A stretch of DNA of 64,000 nt from Pseudalkalibacillus sp051842935 (GCF_051842935.1 NZ_JBPXRR010000001.1:1860001-1924000), one strand, 5' to 3'. Positions 34,235 through 43,185 are shown, counted from the stretch's first letter. The notes: generated by a model from the letters alone, not told the origin. Made by a program: numbers and translations.

Positions 34235-35344
34235 TTAATGTGTGTATGAACCACTGTTCTGTTGATCGACCTGCCCGTGTAATGCGGCATTCAATCCCCC
34301 AGCGATGACGTTTGCCATATCCTCAATGAACACATCGACCTCTTTCGGCGTAACCATCAGATTATGGCCGAGCGGCGCTAACACTTCACCGATCAATTGC
34401 CGTTTTTGTTGTTCCTCGAGCGTTCCAATCAAGCCAAGATAAGCTTTGCGATTTTCTTCATCCGGAAGATCCTCATCCTTCAACTCACGTTTTTCTCCGA
34501 AAGTCATTCCTGCTGGAGTCAACGCTTTTGAAGGATCGTCTTTTTCACGCATTTCCCGTCCGAAATGCTTCAAAATATAATCGATCGTGTCACTCGTAAT
34601 CGTCACAGCATCAACGACAGTCGGAACGCCGATTGCGATGACAGGAATCCCAAGCGTGTCTTTGCTGAGTTCTTTTCGTTTGTTCCCGACTCCGGATCCA
34701 GGATGTATACCGGTATCTGAAATTTGGATGGTCGTATTCACACGTTGGACAGCTCTTGACGCAAGTGAATCAACTGCAATGACGAAATCAGGCTTCGATT
34801 TTTCAATAACACCGACAATGATGTCACTCGTTTCAATCCCCGTCGTCCCCATGACTCCAGGAGCAATCGCACTGACTGGTCTGAATCCTTCTTCAACATT
34901 CTCTGGAGCCAGCTCAAACAAATGCTTTGTGACGAGCAAGTTTTCACATGTAATCGGTCCGAGCGCATCTGGCGTGACATTGATGTTTCCAAGTCCCACC
35001 ACCAGACAGCTAGCTTCCTTCGGGATATTCAGTTCTTTCAGGAAATGATTGAACTCATGGGAAAAAACGTCCTGAACCCGCTGTTGAAGAGCCGTATCCT
35101 GTTGCCGTATTCCTTGCATTTCCATCGTCAAATAGATGCCTGGTTTTTTTCCAGTTGCTTTCGACCCAGCCTCTTCAATTTCAACTCTTGTCAACTTGAT
35201 GCCATCCAATTCACGTTCTTTGACGATGACACCATCAATCGTACTCTTGGACTGTTCTTCTTGCTCTTTCGTGATCATTTCATTTGCTTCAATCGCTAAG
35301 TCTGTCCTTACACTGTATTGTTCCAGTTCGAGATCTTTTTCCAT
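34235..35344 (-). CDS. gpr: Germination protease Gpr
   Basis: The protease that starts degradation of small acid-soluble spore proteins during germination; made in the forespore as a zymogen that removes its own N-terminus. 369 residues with the conserved core GLGNINVTPDALGP, PGVMGTTGIETSDI, TIQISDTGIHPGSGVGNKRK and IGVPTVVDAVTI. The ATG at 35344 follows GAGGTG at nine bases; a GTG at 35356 lies inside that site. In B. subtilis gpr is followed by spoIIP; here it is followed by yqxA. A clean sigma-G promoter was not found; CATCATA at about 35383-35389 may be a -10. Confidence 0.96.
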   Translation of the reverse strand: MEKDLELEQYSVRTDLAIEANEMITKEQEEQSKSTIDGVIVKERELDGIKLTRVEIEEAGSKATGKKPGIYLTMEMQGIRQQDTALQQRVQDVFSHEFNHFLKELNIPKEASCLVVGLGNINVTPDALGPITCENLLVTKHLFELAPENVEEGFRPVSAIAPGVMGTTGIETSDIIVGVIEKSKPDFVIAVDSLASRAVQRVNTTIQISDTGIHPGSGVGNKRKELSKDTLGIPVIAIGVPTVVDAVTITSDTIDYILKHFGREMREKDDPSKALTPAGMTFGEKRELKDEDLPDEENRKAYLGLIGTLEEQQKRQLIGEVLAPLGHNLMVTPKEVDVFIEDMANVIAGGLNAALHGQVDQQNSGSYTH

Positions 35345-35481
35345 AATCGGGTTCACCTCAGATTCATAGTCGCATTTTCACTTATGATGACCGTGTTATT
35401 CTCTTTTCATTCTTGGGTTATTTGAAGGGGATTATACCTCTAGTGTTGAAATGGAATTGGTTGATGTTTAGCGAAAAGAGA

Positions 35482-35510
35482 TTGCATTTATGCGGTCCGA
35501 ATGATAGAAT
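35482..35510 (+). promoter_or_regulatory. Sigma-A promoter of rpsT
   Basis: -35 TTGCAT (35482-35487), 17-bp spacer, -10 TAGAAT (35505-35510), 55 bp before the rpsT start. Confidence 0.75.
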
Positions 35511-35564
35511 ACTTTGTGTTGTATTTTCCGCAATTTCGGTTGCATTTCAAGGAGGTGAACGGAA

Positions 35565-35831
35565 TTGGCTAACATTAAATCCGCTATCAAACGAGTTAAA
35601 ACAAACGACAAGCGTCGTGCAGTTAATGCATCATACAAATCAGCAATGCGTACTGCTGTTAAAAACTTTGAAACAAAAGTAGAAAACAAAGATGTTGAAG
35701 GTGCGAAAGAAGCATTCTTGGTTGCAACCAAAAAGCTTGACAAAGCTGCAGGTAAAGGCATCCTTCACAAGAATGCTGCAGCTAGAAAGAAATCTAGCCT
35801 TGCAAAGCAACTTAACGAGCTTAGCGCTTAA
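35565..35831 (+). CDS. rpsT: 30S ribosomal protein S20
   Basis: Binds the bottom of the 30S body early in assembly. 88 residues, all helical, with the typical MANIKSAIKRVKTNDKRR start and KKLDKAAGKGILHKNAAARK near the end. The start codon is TTG at 35565, behind a strong AAGGAGGTGA site; non-ATG starts are common for this gene. It stands alone between divergent gpr and convergent holA with its own promoter and terminator. Confidence 0.97.
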   Translation: MANIKSAIKRVKTNDKRRAVNASYKSAMRTAVKNFETKVENKDVEGAKEAFLVATKKLDKAAGKGILHKNAAARKKSSLAKQLNELSA

Positions 35832-35846
35832 TGATATCAATGTTTT

Positions 35847-35876
35847 AAACGACCTGGCATAAGGTCGTTTTTTATT
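35847..35876 (+). terminator. Rho-independent terminator of rpsT
   Basis: AAACGACCT pairs with AGGTCGTTT around six bases, followed by TTTATTTTG, 16 bp past the stop codon. Confidence 0.9.
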
Positions 35877-35918
35877 TTGTCTTTAACTTCCTTGAAAATG
35901 TGGAAATCCCGATAAGGG

Positions 35919-35947
35919 GGGGGCGTTAGAAGCCATCTTGCGCCCCC
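35919..35947. other. GC-rich hairpin between rpsT and holA
   Basis: GGGGGCG pairs with CGCCCCC around a 15-base loop; the left arm is extended to eight consecutive G. There is no T tract. It lies between the convergent terminators of rpsT and holA and has no assigned role. Confidence 0.5.
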
Positions 35948-36010
35948 AAAATCGTGATACTTACAATATTGAGGACGTTAAAGAGGTCTGTTGGGTCTTT
36001 CTGGGTCATA

Positions 36011-36051
36011 AAAAAAGAGCTTAAGATCAATTCCTGATCCAAGCTCTTTTT
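36011..36051 (-). terminator. Rho-independent terminator of holA
   Basis: AAAAAGAGCTT / AAGCTCTTTTT with an inner GATCA / TGATC stem, and T-rich on the minus side, five bases past the holA stop. Confidence 0.85.
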
Positions 36052-36055
36052 AACG

Positions 36056-37090
36056 TTAATTCAGTTGCTTCTGTTTGACGATGCCCGTCATGAAGAGTTC
36101 GAGTGAGAGCTGTTTGTCCCGTTGACCTGTCTTCATTTCAAAGTCGGCGTCTGCAGCCCTTATCAACAAGTCCTTCAGTTCTTCTTCTGAAAAAGACTTC
36201 CCTTGTTTGGCTGCAATTTTAACGGCATAAGGATGCAATGATAGAACCGAAGCCATCTTTTTCTCCGAGAATCCTTGTGAGCCCAATTGCTTCACCTGCA
36301 GGATGATCCGGAACTGTCGAGCAAGCAGAGCCATCAACTTGATCGGTTCTTCATTTTGTTTTAGCAGATCATAGCATATCCGGAGAGCCGCATCGATCCT
36401 ACGGTTGGCCACATGCTCAACCATTGTAAAAACATTGTTCTCCAAAGACCTTGAAATGAGCTCATCCACGGTCGAAGGTTCAATGACCCCGTTTTCACCA
36501 ACATTGAGCGCCATTTTGTTCACTTCGCTGATCAATAATGCCAGGTTTTCACCTTGCAATTGGATGAGCCGCTCTGCCGCTTCATCAGTGATTTCGACTT
36601 CCGCTTCCTTTGCTGCATGGTTGATCCATTCTTTTTGCAGCTGAACATTCATCTTATCCGCTTGAATGACCTCACCGTGCTTTTTCAACGCCTTTACGAT
36701 TTTCTTCCGTTCATCCAACTTTTCATAAGGTGCAACGAATATGACGACCGCTTGTTCGGCAGGATCTTGAAGATAGGATTCCAATCGTTTCAAATCATGC
36801 TCGACCTTGGATTTCGTCTTAGCCCCTGTCAAAAAGTATGGATTCTGGATGACGACCACACGATGATCACCCATGAACGGAAGTGTTTCAGCGTCTTCCA
36901 ATGCTGCATCAATCGTCTGTTCTTCCATATCATATGAAGAAAGATTAAAATCAGCTGTACTTTCATCCAGTACAGCTTGTACGATCATTTTTTGGGAAAA
37001 CTCCAATATGTATTTTTCTTTTCCATATAATAAATAAAGCGAAGCATATGAACCATTCTTCAGCTTTTTTGCAAGTGCATTGATCGACAA
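36056..37090 (-). CDS. holA: DNA polymerase III delta subunit HolA
   Basis: The delta subunit of the clamp loader opens the sliding clamp. 344 residues with the DNA_pol3_delta N-terminal part (YLLYGKEKYILEFSQKM, FMGDHRVVVIQNPYFL) and the C-terminal region with LARQFRIILQVKQLG and LLIRAADADFEMKTG. The likely start is TTG at 37090, five bases behind GAGGTGG; GTG at 37099 lies inside that site. Corresponds to B. subtilis yqeN, beside rpsT and yqzM. Confidence 0.93.
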   Translation of the reverse strand: MSINALAKKLKNGSYASLYLLYGKEKYILEFSQKMIVQAVLDESTADFNLSSYDMEEQTIDAALEDAETLPFMGDHRVVVIQNPYFLTGAKTKSKVEHDLKRLESYLQDPAEQAVVIFVAPYEKLDERKKIVKALKKHGEVIQADKMNVQLQKEWINHAAKEAEVEITDEAAERLIQLQGENLALLISEVNKMALNVGENGVIEPSTVDELISRSLENNVFTMVEHVANRRIDAALRICYDLLKQNEEPIKLMALLARQFRIILQVKQLGSQGFSEKKMASVLSLHPYAVKIAAKQGKSFSEEELKDLLIRAADADFEMKTGQRDKQLSLELFMTGIVKQKQLN

Positions 37091-37435
37091 TTTTACCACC
37101 TCACTGTCATACCAATAGCATATATGATAAAATTGCGGACGTACAGGGTAAAAGGAGGCTCAACTTCAAAAGTTAAACCTCCATTTATATGAACGCTGGC
37201 AGTCAAGACCCGGGAAGCTTCACTGCCAACGATAACACTCTTCCCCGTAAGCTTATTGTTATGTTATCCTATGCAGGATGAAACTATAGGTGTCAACTCT
37301 TAGCAATATGGGCTACTTTTTAGATAATATGGAAATGACATCTAGTCATAAGTTTCACGGAATCGTTTAAAATACAAATATGGATTTTTTCAAACGAATA
37401 CCGTATACTTGAGTTGAAACAGGAGGGTTGCGGAA
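37091..37435. other. holA-yqzM intergenic region with three inverted repeats
   Basis: The 345-bp gap between divergent holA and yqzM contains no supported gene. It holds three successive inverted repeats: GGAGGCTCAACTT / AAGTTAAACCTCC (37154-37182), TGGCAGT / ACTGCCA (37197-37228) and GATAACA / TGTTATC (37231-37268). Promoters for both genes should also lie here; I could not fix them. Confidence 0.55.
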
Positions 37436-37570
37436 ATGAATGAATTTGAAAAAGATGTTCAGGCGAAATCCAACGATGCAATTGAATCCGGTCTTGGTTT
37501 CGTATTTTCGTTTTTGTTCTTTACGATCATTTTCTTTATCGGTGTAGTGATTAAAGCTGTAGCAATGTAA
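37436..37570 (+). CDS. yqzM: YqzM family small membrane protein
   Basis: A 44-residue protein beginning MNEFEKDVQAKSND, followed by one membrane helix (about 21-42, VFSFLFFTIIFFIGVVIKAV). The N-terminal block and the single helix match the YqzM family of Bacillus, and the place is the same, divergent from holA and convergent to comEC. AGGAGGG stands ten bases before the ATG. Its function is unknown. Confidence 0.88.
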   Translation: MNEFEKDVQAKSNDAIESGLGFVFSFLFFTIIFFIGVVIKAVAM

Positions 37571-37652
37571 TCAGCCACCCCATATAAGGGTACATATAAG
37601 GCAGTTGAAAGCGGGAGGGATTGAGCCTTTCGCTTTTTTACGTGGAAAAGAT

Positions 37653-39956
37653 TCATCGGGTGGTCTCTATTTTGATTCCACCGGGTTCGATGATGACCAT
37701 CACGCCTCCATATTCAGCGTTCTCATAAACAGAGACGCCACGTTCGACATACCTTCCCACCACTTCACTGGAAGGATGGCCATATCGATTTTGTGCACCA
37801 GCTGATATGAACACCGTCTTAGGATTGATCTGATCTAAGAACTCACTCGAAGAAGACGTATCGCTGCCGTGATGCGCTGCTTTCAGAAAGTCCGCTTTTA
37901 ACCGTGGAAATGCGGCAATCAATTCCCGCTCCCGATCTTTCTCAATATCCCCTGTAAAAAGGAAGGTCTGATCATATACACTCATATAAAGGACCATTGA
38001 GCGATTATTTTTCTCATGTCGAAAACCTTCAGCAGCGATCAATCGAAAATGACTCTTGCTTTCTGACCATTGTAAAGATCGATTGACCGAGCTGATCTTA
38101 ATTGAGTTTGACGCCATTTCCTGTAACAGTCTTTGCTCTCCATCACTGATTCCGAGCACCTCACCATAAATGACCCTCTCAACATCCATATGTTTGATTA
38201 AGCCCTTCGTCCCGCCGATATGATCATAATCCCCATGTGTCAAAAAAAGCTTATCAATCCGCTTGATGCCTCTCGCTTTTAGAAAAGGAACAACAATGTC
38301 TTCACCCGTATCGAAATTCTTCTTCCGCTTCATCCAATCTTCCTTCTGAAAAGCCATTTGACCTCCAGTATCGATGACGTACACAGCTCGCCTGTAAGGA
38401 AGTTCAACGACAATGGCATCCCCTTGACCAACGTCCAGGAAAGTCACGTAGGCATTCGGGTCCAATTTGTGATGATGAAGCATCACTGAGAAAACCGTGA
38501 CGATTAAAACGGAGGCATAAAAGAATGCCTTGAGTGTTTGTCTCTTTTCTATCCATAAAAGGACAACAATAAGTGAAACTACAAATAAAAACATGAGCAA
38601 AAAACTCGGTTTACCGATCGTCATTTTTCCAATTTCCCATGCATCGACTACTTCCATCACCTTGTGGATCCATGTGAAACAAATGGCGATAACCTCAGCA
38701 GGCAGTTCCCAGATTGGGAATGGAACCACGAGATATAGGAAATAGGTGAATAGAACCAATGGCAGTAGGTAAAGTGTCATCAACGGGATGTATACGATAT
38801 TCAAGGGGAGCGACCATAAGGAAAATTCATGGAAATTCCAAAGGATGATAGGAAGCGATGCGATTTGTGCAATAGCTGAGCCCAACAACAATTGGATGAA
38901 AGGACTTTTTTCCTTTAACAAAAAAGTATTGGAAACAATCAAGGAAGCTGTAATCAGAAATGACAGTTGAAATCCGATATGGAAGATATAAGTAGGCTTA
39001 TAAAGGAGGAGAAGAAGGGCGATGAGACTCAGCTGTGTATGGACGGGGATCTTCAATTGAAAAAGAATCGTCAAACAGACAAAGGCGGCCATCAAGCCTG
39101 CTCTGATAACAGAGGGTGCACCACCTGTGAACAGAATGATACATGGAATGAGGATCAACAAAGCAACAAGTGCATGTTCTCTTACCATGCCGAAGCGGAT
39201 CATCAAAAAGTACATCATCCCTAAAAGCGTTCCGACATGAAGACCTGAAATAGCGAGAAGATGAATCAAACCCAGGCTTTGATATCGCCTCTTCAAATCA
39301 TCGTCCAACTCTGTTCGGTCCCCAAAGATCAACGTATTCATAATCGGTGCGATTTCCGGCCGGAAATCGTTCTTGATCTTTTCCATAGAGGCTTGCCGGT
39401 ATTTACGGATGTTATTGAGGATTCCTGATGACTTTTTACAAACCCAGCGAGCATTTTGCCTCGTTTCATAAATCCAGTGAATTTGAAACGTTTGCTTCAA
39501 ATACTGTTCATAATCAAAGGCATAGAAGTTTCGCTTGCCTGAAGGTTTTTGCAACTCTCCGTGCAACCTACATTCGTCTCCAATGTAGAGATGTTTCAAT
39601 GAATCTTTTTCCTGAAGCGAAGAAATCTTATGCTGAACGAGCACCGCTTCATCCCCTTGAACGGCAAAACGGAAACGCATTCGATCGCCATCGATTACAG
39701 GAATGGATGTAATTTTTCCGATGAGTAGGTGAGTGGAATCTTCGGACAGATTTGTTTGTTGGAAGTGGTTATAAGCGTTGATGTAGAAGAAGAAGGCAAT
39801 GTAGATGAGGAGGATCAACACAATCGCCTTGATATTCCTGAATCGTTTCCCAATCAATAAAAAAAGGATCAATAATATGAAAAGCCACCATCGCTCAGAA
39901 GTTGTGCAAATTCCAAAGATGGCGGCTATGACAATCATATGTATCGGTATTTTCAT
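37653..39956 (-). CDS. comEC: DNA uptake channel protein ComEC
   Basis: Forms the membrane channel for single-stranded DNA uptake during transformation. 767 residues: N-terminal membrane and DUF4131/OB region (about 1-190), the multi-helix Competence domain (about 215-480) with RYQSLGLIHLLAISGLHVG, and a C-terminal metallo-beta-lactamase-like domain (about 500-760) with DVGQGDAIVVELP, LTHGDYDHIGG and AAHHGSDTSSS, probably the nuclease that degrades one strand. Its ATG overlaps the comEB stop as ATGA without a good binding site, so translation is coupled. Confidence 0.96.
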   Translation of the reverse strand: MKIPIHMIVIAAIFGICTTSERWWLFILLILFLLIGKRFRNIKAIVLILLIYIAFFFYINAYNHFQQTNLSEDSTHLLIGKITSIPVIDGDRMRFRFAVQGDEAVLVQHKISSLQEKDSLKHLYIGDECRLHGELQKPSGKRNFYAFDYEQYLKQTFQIHWIYETRQNARWVCKKSSGILNNIRKYRQASMEKIKNDFRPEIAPIMNTLIFGDRTELDDDLKRRYQSLGLIHLLAISGLHVGTLLGMMYFLMIRFGMVREHALVALLILIPCIILFTGGAPSVIRAGLMAAFVCLTILFQLKIPVHTQLSLIALLLLLYKPTYIFHIGFQLSFLITASLIVSNTFLLKEKSPFIQLLLGSAIAQIASLPIILWNFHEFSLWSLPLNIVYIPLMTLYLLPLVLFTYFLYLVVPFPIWELPAEVIAICFTWIHKVMEVVDAWEIGKMTIGKPSFLLMFLFVVSLIVVLLWIEKRQTLKAFFYASVLIVTVFSVMLHHHKLDPNAYVTFLDVGQGDAIVVELPYRRAVYVIDTGGQMAFQKEDWMKRKKNFDTGEDIVVPFLKARGIKRIDKLFLTHGDYDHIGGTKGLIKHMDVERVIYGEVLGISDGEQRLLQEMASNSIKISSVNRSLQWSESKSHFRLIAAEGFRHEKNNRSMVLYMSVYDQTFLFTGDIEKDRERELIAAFPRLKADFLKAAHHGSDTSSSSEFLDQINPKTVFISAGAQNRYGHPSSEVVGRYVERGVSVYENAEYGGVMVIIEPGGIKIETTR

Positions 39957-40534
39957 TTATTGAGGGTGTGGATATCCTGTTCATACAGCGTGTTGAATTG
40001 CTCCCTGTACTTTTGGACAGTCTCGGGGTCAGTGTGGCTCTTCATCAACTCGTCCAACAGCGCTTCAGTCAGTTCTTTCTTCGATTTGGATGTTAAATCA
40101 TATTGTTCTTCCAAAATGACGAGTTCGGTTTCCACGCCGGATTGTTCGAACAGCTCGATAGCATATGGATGGTTCTTATAATCCGATGCATAGTAGACTT
40201 TCTTGATTCCACTCTGAATGATGGCTTTGCAGCATTGGAGACACGGAAAATGTGTGACATAAATTTCAGCACCTGTAGTCGGTACACCGAACTTGGCACA
40301 TTGCAGCAACGCATTCATTTCCGCATGGATCGTTCTTACACAATGTCCGTCAATGACATAACAGCCTTCGTCCCGACAGTGAACACCGCCTGAGATCGAA
40401 CCGTTGTATCCACCAGCAATGATCCTTTTATCTCTAACGATCGTCGCTCCGACGGACAATCGTTCACACGTACTTCGTAATGCGAGTAAAGAGCTTTGGG
40501 CCATGAAATATTGATTCCAAGAAATACGACTCAA
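39953..40534 (-). CDS. comEB: dCMP deaminase family protein ComEB
   Basis: A zinc deoxycytidylate deaminase; it lies in the late competence operon but is not itself needed for DNA uptake in B. subtilis. 193 residues. Zinc motifs are TIHAEMNALL and FPCLQCCKAI. No ATG suits; TTG at 40534 gives MSRISWNQYFMAQS, the family N-terminus, with GGGGGA ten bases ahead. It lies between comEA and comEC. Confidence 0.94.
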   Translation of the reverse strand: MSRISWNQYFMAQSSLLALRSTCERLSVGATIVRDKRIIAGGYNGSISGGVHCRDEGCYVIDGHCVRTIHAEMNALLQCAKFGVPTTGAEIYVTHFPCLQCCKAIIQSGIKKVYYASDYKNHPYAIELFEQSGVETELVILEEQYDLTSKSKKELTEALLDELMKSHTDPETVQKYREQFNTLYEQDIHTLNK

Positions 40535-40596
40535 CCTGAATATCCCCCTTCCGTTGTTCTTTTCCAGTTTATCGATAGATCTCTTACTTCGCAATC

Positions 40597-41238
40597 CTAT
40601 TTCGAGACAGAAATATAATCTTTGATGGACTCTAATGTCTTATCACCGATACCAGGCACGTTCGTCAGATCTTCTATTTTGTTAAAATCACCGTTTTCTT
40701 CTCTGAATGCGATGATCGCCTTCGCTTTCGAAGGTCCGATCCCTGGAATCGTTTCAAGTTCAGATGACTCTGCCTTATTCAAATTCACTTTACCGTCGTC
40801 TTTTTCAACGGAAACCTGCTCAAGAGCGGCATCCTCTTCTCCGAACTCCGGCACATAGATGACCATTTCATCTTGGACAGTCTGTGCAAGATTGACTCGA
40901 TTCGGATCGGCTTCATCTAAAAAACCACCAGCCAGTAAAATCGCTTCGTTGACGCGTTGACCTGCATCCATCTGGAATACGCCTGGTTTTTTCACCGCCC
41001 CTTTCACATCAACGATGACAATCGTATTCGTCTCTTCGCTCCGAGCCGGACTCTCCTCTAGTTCTGCGGAAGCAGGAATATCCGCAGAATTTTCCGTGAT
41101 GGCGAAGGGATCCTCCTGATGACCATCGGAATCCATTTTTTCAATAAAAATCCATATGAATGAAACAATGAACACGACAATAATGATGAATAATATCCGC
41201 TCCAATATCGAACGTTGCTCCCAAATCAGTCCATTCAC
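40597..41238 (-). CDS. comEA: Competence DNA receptor ComEA
   Basis: Membrane-anchored protein that binds double-stranded DNA outside the cell and passes it to ComEC. About 213 residues: membrane anchor at about 14-32 (ILFIIIVVFIVSFIWIFIE), a linker rich in E, S and A, a SLBB-like oligomerisation domain (IVDVKGAVKKPGVFQMDAG) and two helix-hairpin-helix motifs (LETIPGIGPSKAKAII, LTNVPGIGDKTLESI). The start is uncertain: GTG at 41238 directly follows GGAAGGGG, and no ATG fits well. Divergent from comER. Confidence 0.92.
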   Translation of the reverse strand: MNGLIWEQRSILERILFIIIVVFIVSFIWIFIEKMDSDGHQEDPFAITENSADIPASAELEESPARSEETNTIVIVDVKGAVKKPGVFQMDAGQRVNEAILLAGGFLDEADPNRVNLAQTVQDEMVIYVPEFGEEDAALEQVSVEKDDGKVNLNKAESSELETIPGIGPSKAKAIIAFREENGDFNKIEDLTNVPGIGDKTLESIKDYISVSK

Positions 41239-41349
41239 CCCCTTCCATTCGAATATTAATGCTGACGGCATCATTCCCTGATTCATACATAATTGGGTCA
41301 ACAACTTCATACATTTGAAGATAGAAGACGGTCAAAAGGAGGGTTAAAA

Positions 41350-42177
41350 ATGAAAGTAGGCGTTATAGGTACAGGGAACATGGGGACGATCTTGATTTCT
41401 GCCTTTATCGATTCGTTAGCCGTAAGGCCGTCCGACTTGATGATCATCAACCGAACAGCTCATAAAGCTGAAGCGCTACAAAAACAATACCCTGACCTAA
41501 AAGTAGGAAAATCCAATGGTGAGGTTACTGCCTTTTGCGATATTCTGTTCATTTGCGTAAAACCACTTGAATATTATGCGCTGCTCGAACATATCTCGCC
41601 TTATTTGACCAACGATAAGCTTGTCGTATCCATCACAAGCCCAATTTCAGTGGAACAATTGGAAGAGCTGACTCCTTGTTCCGTCGCGAGAGCGATTCCA
41701 AGTATTACGAACCGTGCGCTATCAGGGGCATCATTGGTTACGTATGGGAAACGTTGTACAGCTGAACACAAAAAGAACCTGGAGCAATTGATGGGATGCA
41801 TATCGACACCAGTTGAAATCGAGCAGTCCATAACGAGGGTCGCATCTGACCTTTCAAGCTGTGGTCCTGCCTTTTTCAGTTATCTTTTACAGGCGTATAT
41901 CAATAGTGCAGTAGAGGAAACTGAAATCTCAAAAGAACAGGCGACGTATTTGGTAAGTGAAATGATCATTGGGATGGGGAAACTTCTTGAGAAGGAAATC
42001 TATACATTGCCGACTTTGCTGCAGAAAGTGTGTGTGAAGGGTGGAGTGACGGGTGAAGCGTTGAAAGTATTCGACGCGGAGCTGGGTCCATTGTTCAACC
42101 ATGTCATTGAACGGACACATAAGAAATACGATGAAGATTGCGAGTTGGTGGAGCGTCAATTTACGAAGCAGTACTAA
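41350..42177 (+). CDS. comER: Late competence protein ComER (pyrroline-5-carboxylate reductase-like)
   Basis: 275 residues with an N-terminal NAD(P)-binding Rossmann motif (VGVIGTGNMG at 3-12) and the dimerisation domain of proline biosynthetic P5C reductases (SSCGPAFFSYLLQAY, GGVTGEALKVF). In Bacillus it is encoded opposite comEA and has been linked to sporulation and biofilm entry rather than proline synthesis. The ATG follows AAAGGAGGG. It is convergent with yqeM, from which a terminator and the 21-bp repeat array separate it. Confidence 0.92.
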   Translation: MKVGVIGTGNMGTILISAFIDSLAVRPSDLMIINRTAHKAEALQKQYPDLKVGKSNGEVTAFCDILFICVKPLEYYALLEHISPYLTNDKLVVSITSPISVEQLEELTPCSVARAIPSITNRALSGASLVTYGKRCTAEHKKNLEQLMGCISTPVEIEQSITRVASDLSSCGPAFFSYLLQAYINSAVEETEISKEQATYLVSEMIIGMGKLLEKEIYTLPTLLQKVCVKGGVTGEALKVFDAELGPLFNHVIERTHKKYDEDCELVERQFTKQY

Positions 42178-42230
42178 CGCTCTCTTTCTTATTCTCCTCG
42201 CTGGTAAGGAATCCTCTTTTGTGAGATGAA

Positions 42231-42268
42231 AAAAGGACTGTCCTCTTAAATGAGGCAGTCCTTTCATT
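42231..42268 (+). terminator. Rho-independent terminator of comER
   Basis: AAAGGACTG pairs with CAGTCCTTT, with an inner CCTC / GAGG stem, followed by CATTTG. 54 bp past the stop codon. Confidence 0.78.
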
Positions 42269-42279
42269 TGTGGGTGATT

Positions 42280-42422
42280 TTTGTAGTAAAATGTTCCCGA
42301 TTTCTAAAACGCAGCCTTGAATTTCTAAAACAGTGAGTCGAATTTACAAAATCCCTCATCATTTTTCCAAAACAAAGTGGTGATTTTACAAAACCAACCC
42401 CTGGTTTTCTAAAATGAACGGA
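42280..42422. repeat. Array of 21-bp spaced TTTCTAAAAC boxes
   Basis: The ten-base box TTTCTAAAAC, with small variants TTTACAAAAT, TTTCCAAAAC, TTTACAAAAC and TTTCTAAAAT, starts at 42301, 42322, 42343, 42364, 42385 and 42406, an exact 21-bp period; a degenerate seventh box may begin at 42280. The eleven bases between boxes are not conserved. The array fills the convergent gap between comER and yqeM and touches the yqeM stop codon. Confidence 0.85.
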
Positions 42423-43172
42423 TCATCCAACCTTCTTCGCAACGAAAAACAGCCGTTCAGACGTCTCTGATGGCTCCCGATCTGAAAAATCGGACGTAAT
42501 TTGCACCAATTCGAACCCAGAATCGGCTAAAAGTCGCTCATATGTATCCTGAGAGAACGTTTGTTGATAGTGCGTTTCATCATATCGTTTATAGAGGTCA
42601 TCCCCAGCTCGGACAAAGAACGTAAGGTCATGATAGACACTTCCCTCTTCCTCCCCAGGGTGACATTCCCAAATATAGCTGATGTCATCACGGTTCAGAG
42701 TGAAGGTTTCGCCCTGGAAGATTTCCTCCATTTTATAGAGAGTATGGACGTCGAATAACAGCAGTCCTTCTTCTTTCAATGCGGAATGCACATGCATGAA
42801 GGCAGACCTCACATCATCATATGTCCTCAGATAATTAAGGGAGTCACAGAAAATCAAAGCCGCATCCATTGCTGAGAACCCTTCCAACTCTCTCATATCT
42901 TGTTGATAGAATGGGATCGACAGCCCTTGTTTCTCTGACTTCTCTTGAGCGACCATGAGCATCTCTTCTGAAAGATCGACTCCATGGACCTCAAACCCTT
43001 CTGTTTTCAAACGAGTAGATATTTCACCCGTTCCACAACCGATATCAAGGACGCGATTCGTGTCCTCCGTACCGAAACGTTCGACTGCCTGATTGAAAAA
43101 ATGCATCCACATATCATAAGGCGCATCTTCCATCAGCCGATCGTATAGTCCTGCGAATTGTTGATAAGTCAT
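42423..43172 (-). CDS. yqeM: Class I SAM-dependent methyltransferase YqeM
   Basis: 249 residues with a Rossmann-like methyltransferase fold: motif I LDIGCGTGEISTRL near residue 45, acidic VHGVDLS, and IFCDSLNYL. The substrate is unknown. The ATG at 43172 has GGAGTG five bases ahead; the longer frame is unsupported. It closes the yqeG-to-yqeM operon, 13 bp after rsfS. Confidence 0.9.
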   Translation of the reverse strand: MTYQQFAGLYDRLMEDAPYDMWMHFFNQAVERFGTEDTNRVLDIGCGTGEISTRLKTEGFEVHGVDLSEEMLMVAQEKSEKQGLSIPFYQQDMRELEGFSAMDAALIFCDSLNYLRTYDDVRSAFMHVHSALKEEGLLLFDVHTLYKMEEIFQGETFTLNRDDISYIWECHPGEEEGSVYHDLTFFVRAGDDLYKRYDETHYQQTFSQDTYERLLADSGFELVQITSDFSDREPSETSERLFFVAKKVG

Positions 43173-43185
43173 GGTCACACTCCAG

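Noticed and set aside
35378..35410. Sigma-G promoter for gpr
   Set aside because: A CATCATA -10 is present, but the sequence 17-18 bp upstream does not match the -35 consensus well enough to call it.
42301..42415. CRISPR array as an explanation of the 21-bp repeats
   Set aside because: Boxes are ten bases and spacers eleven, far shorter than in CRISPR arrays; boxes vary and no cas gene is present.
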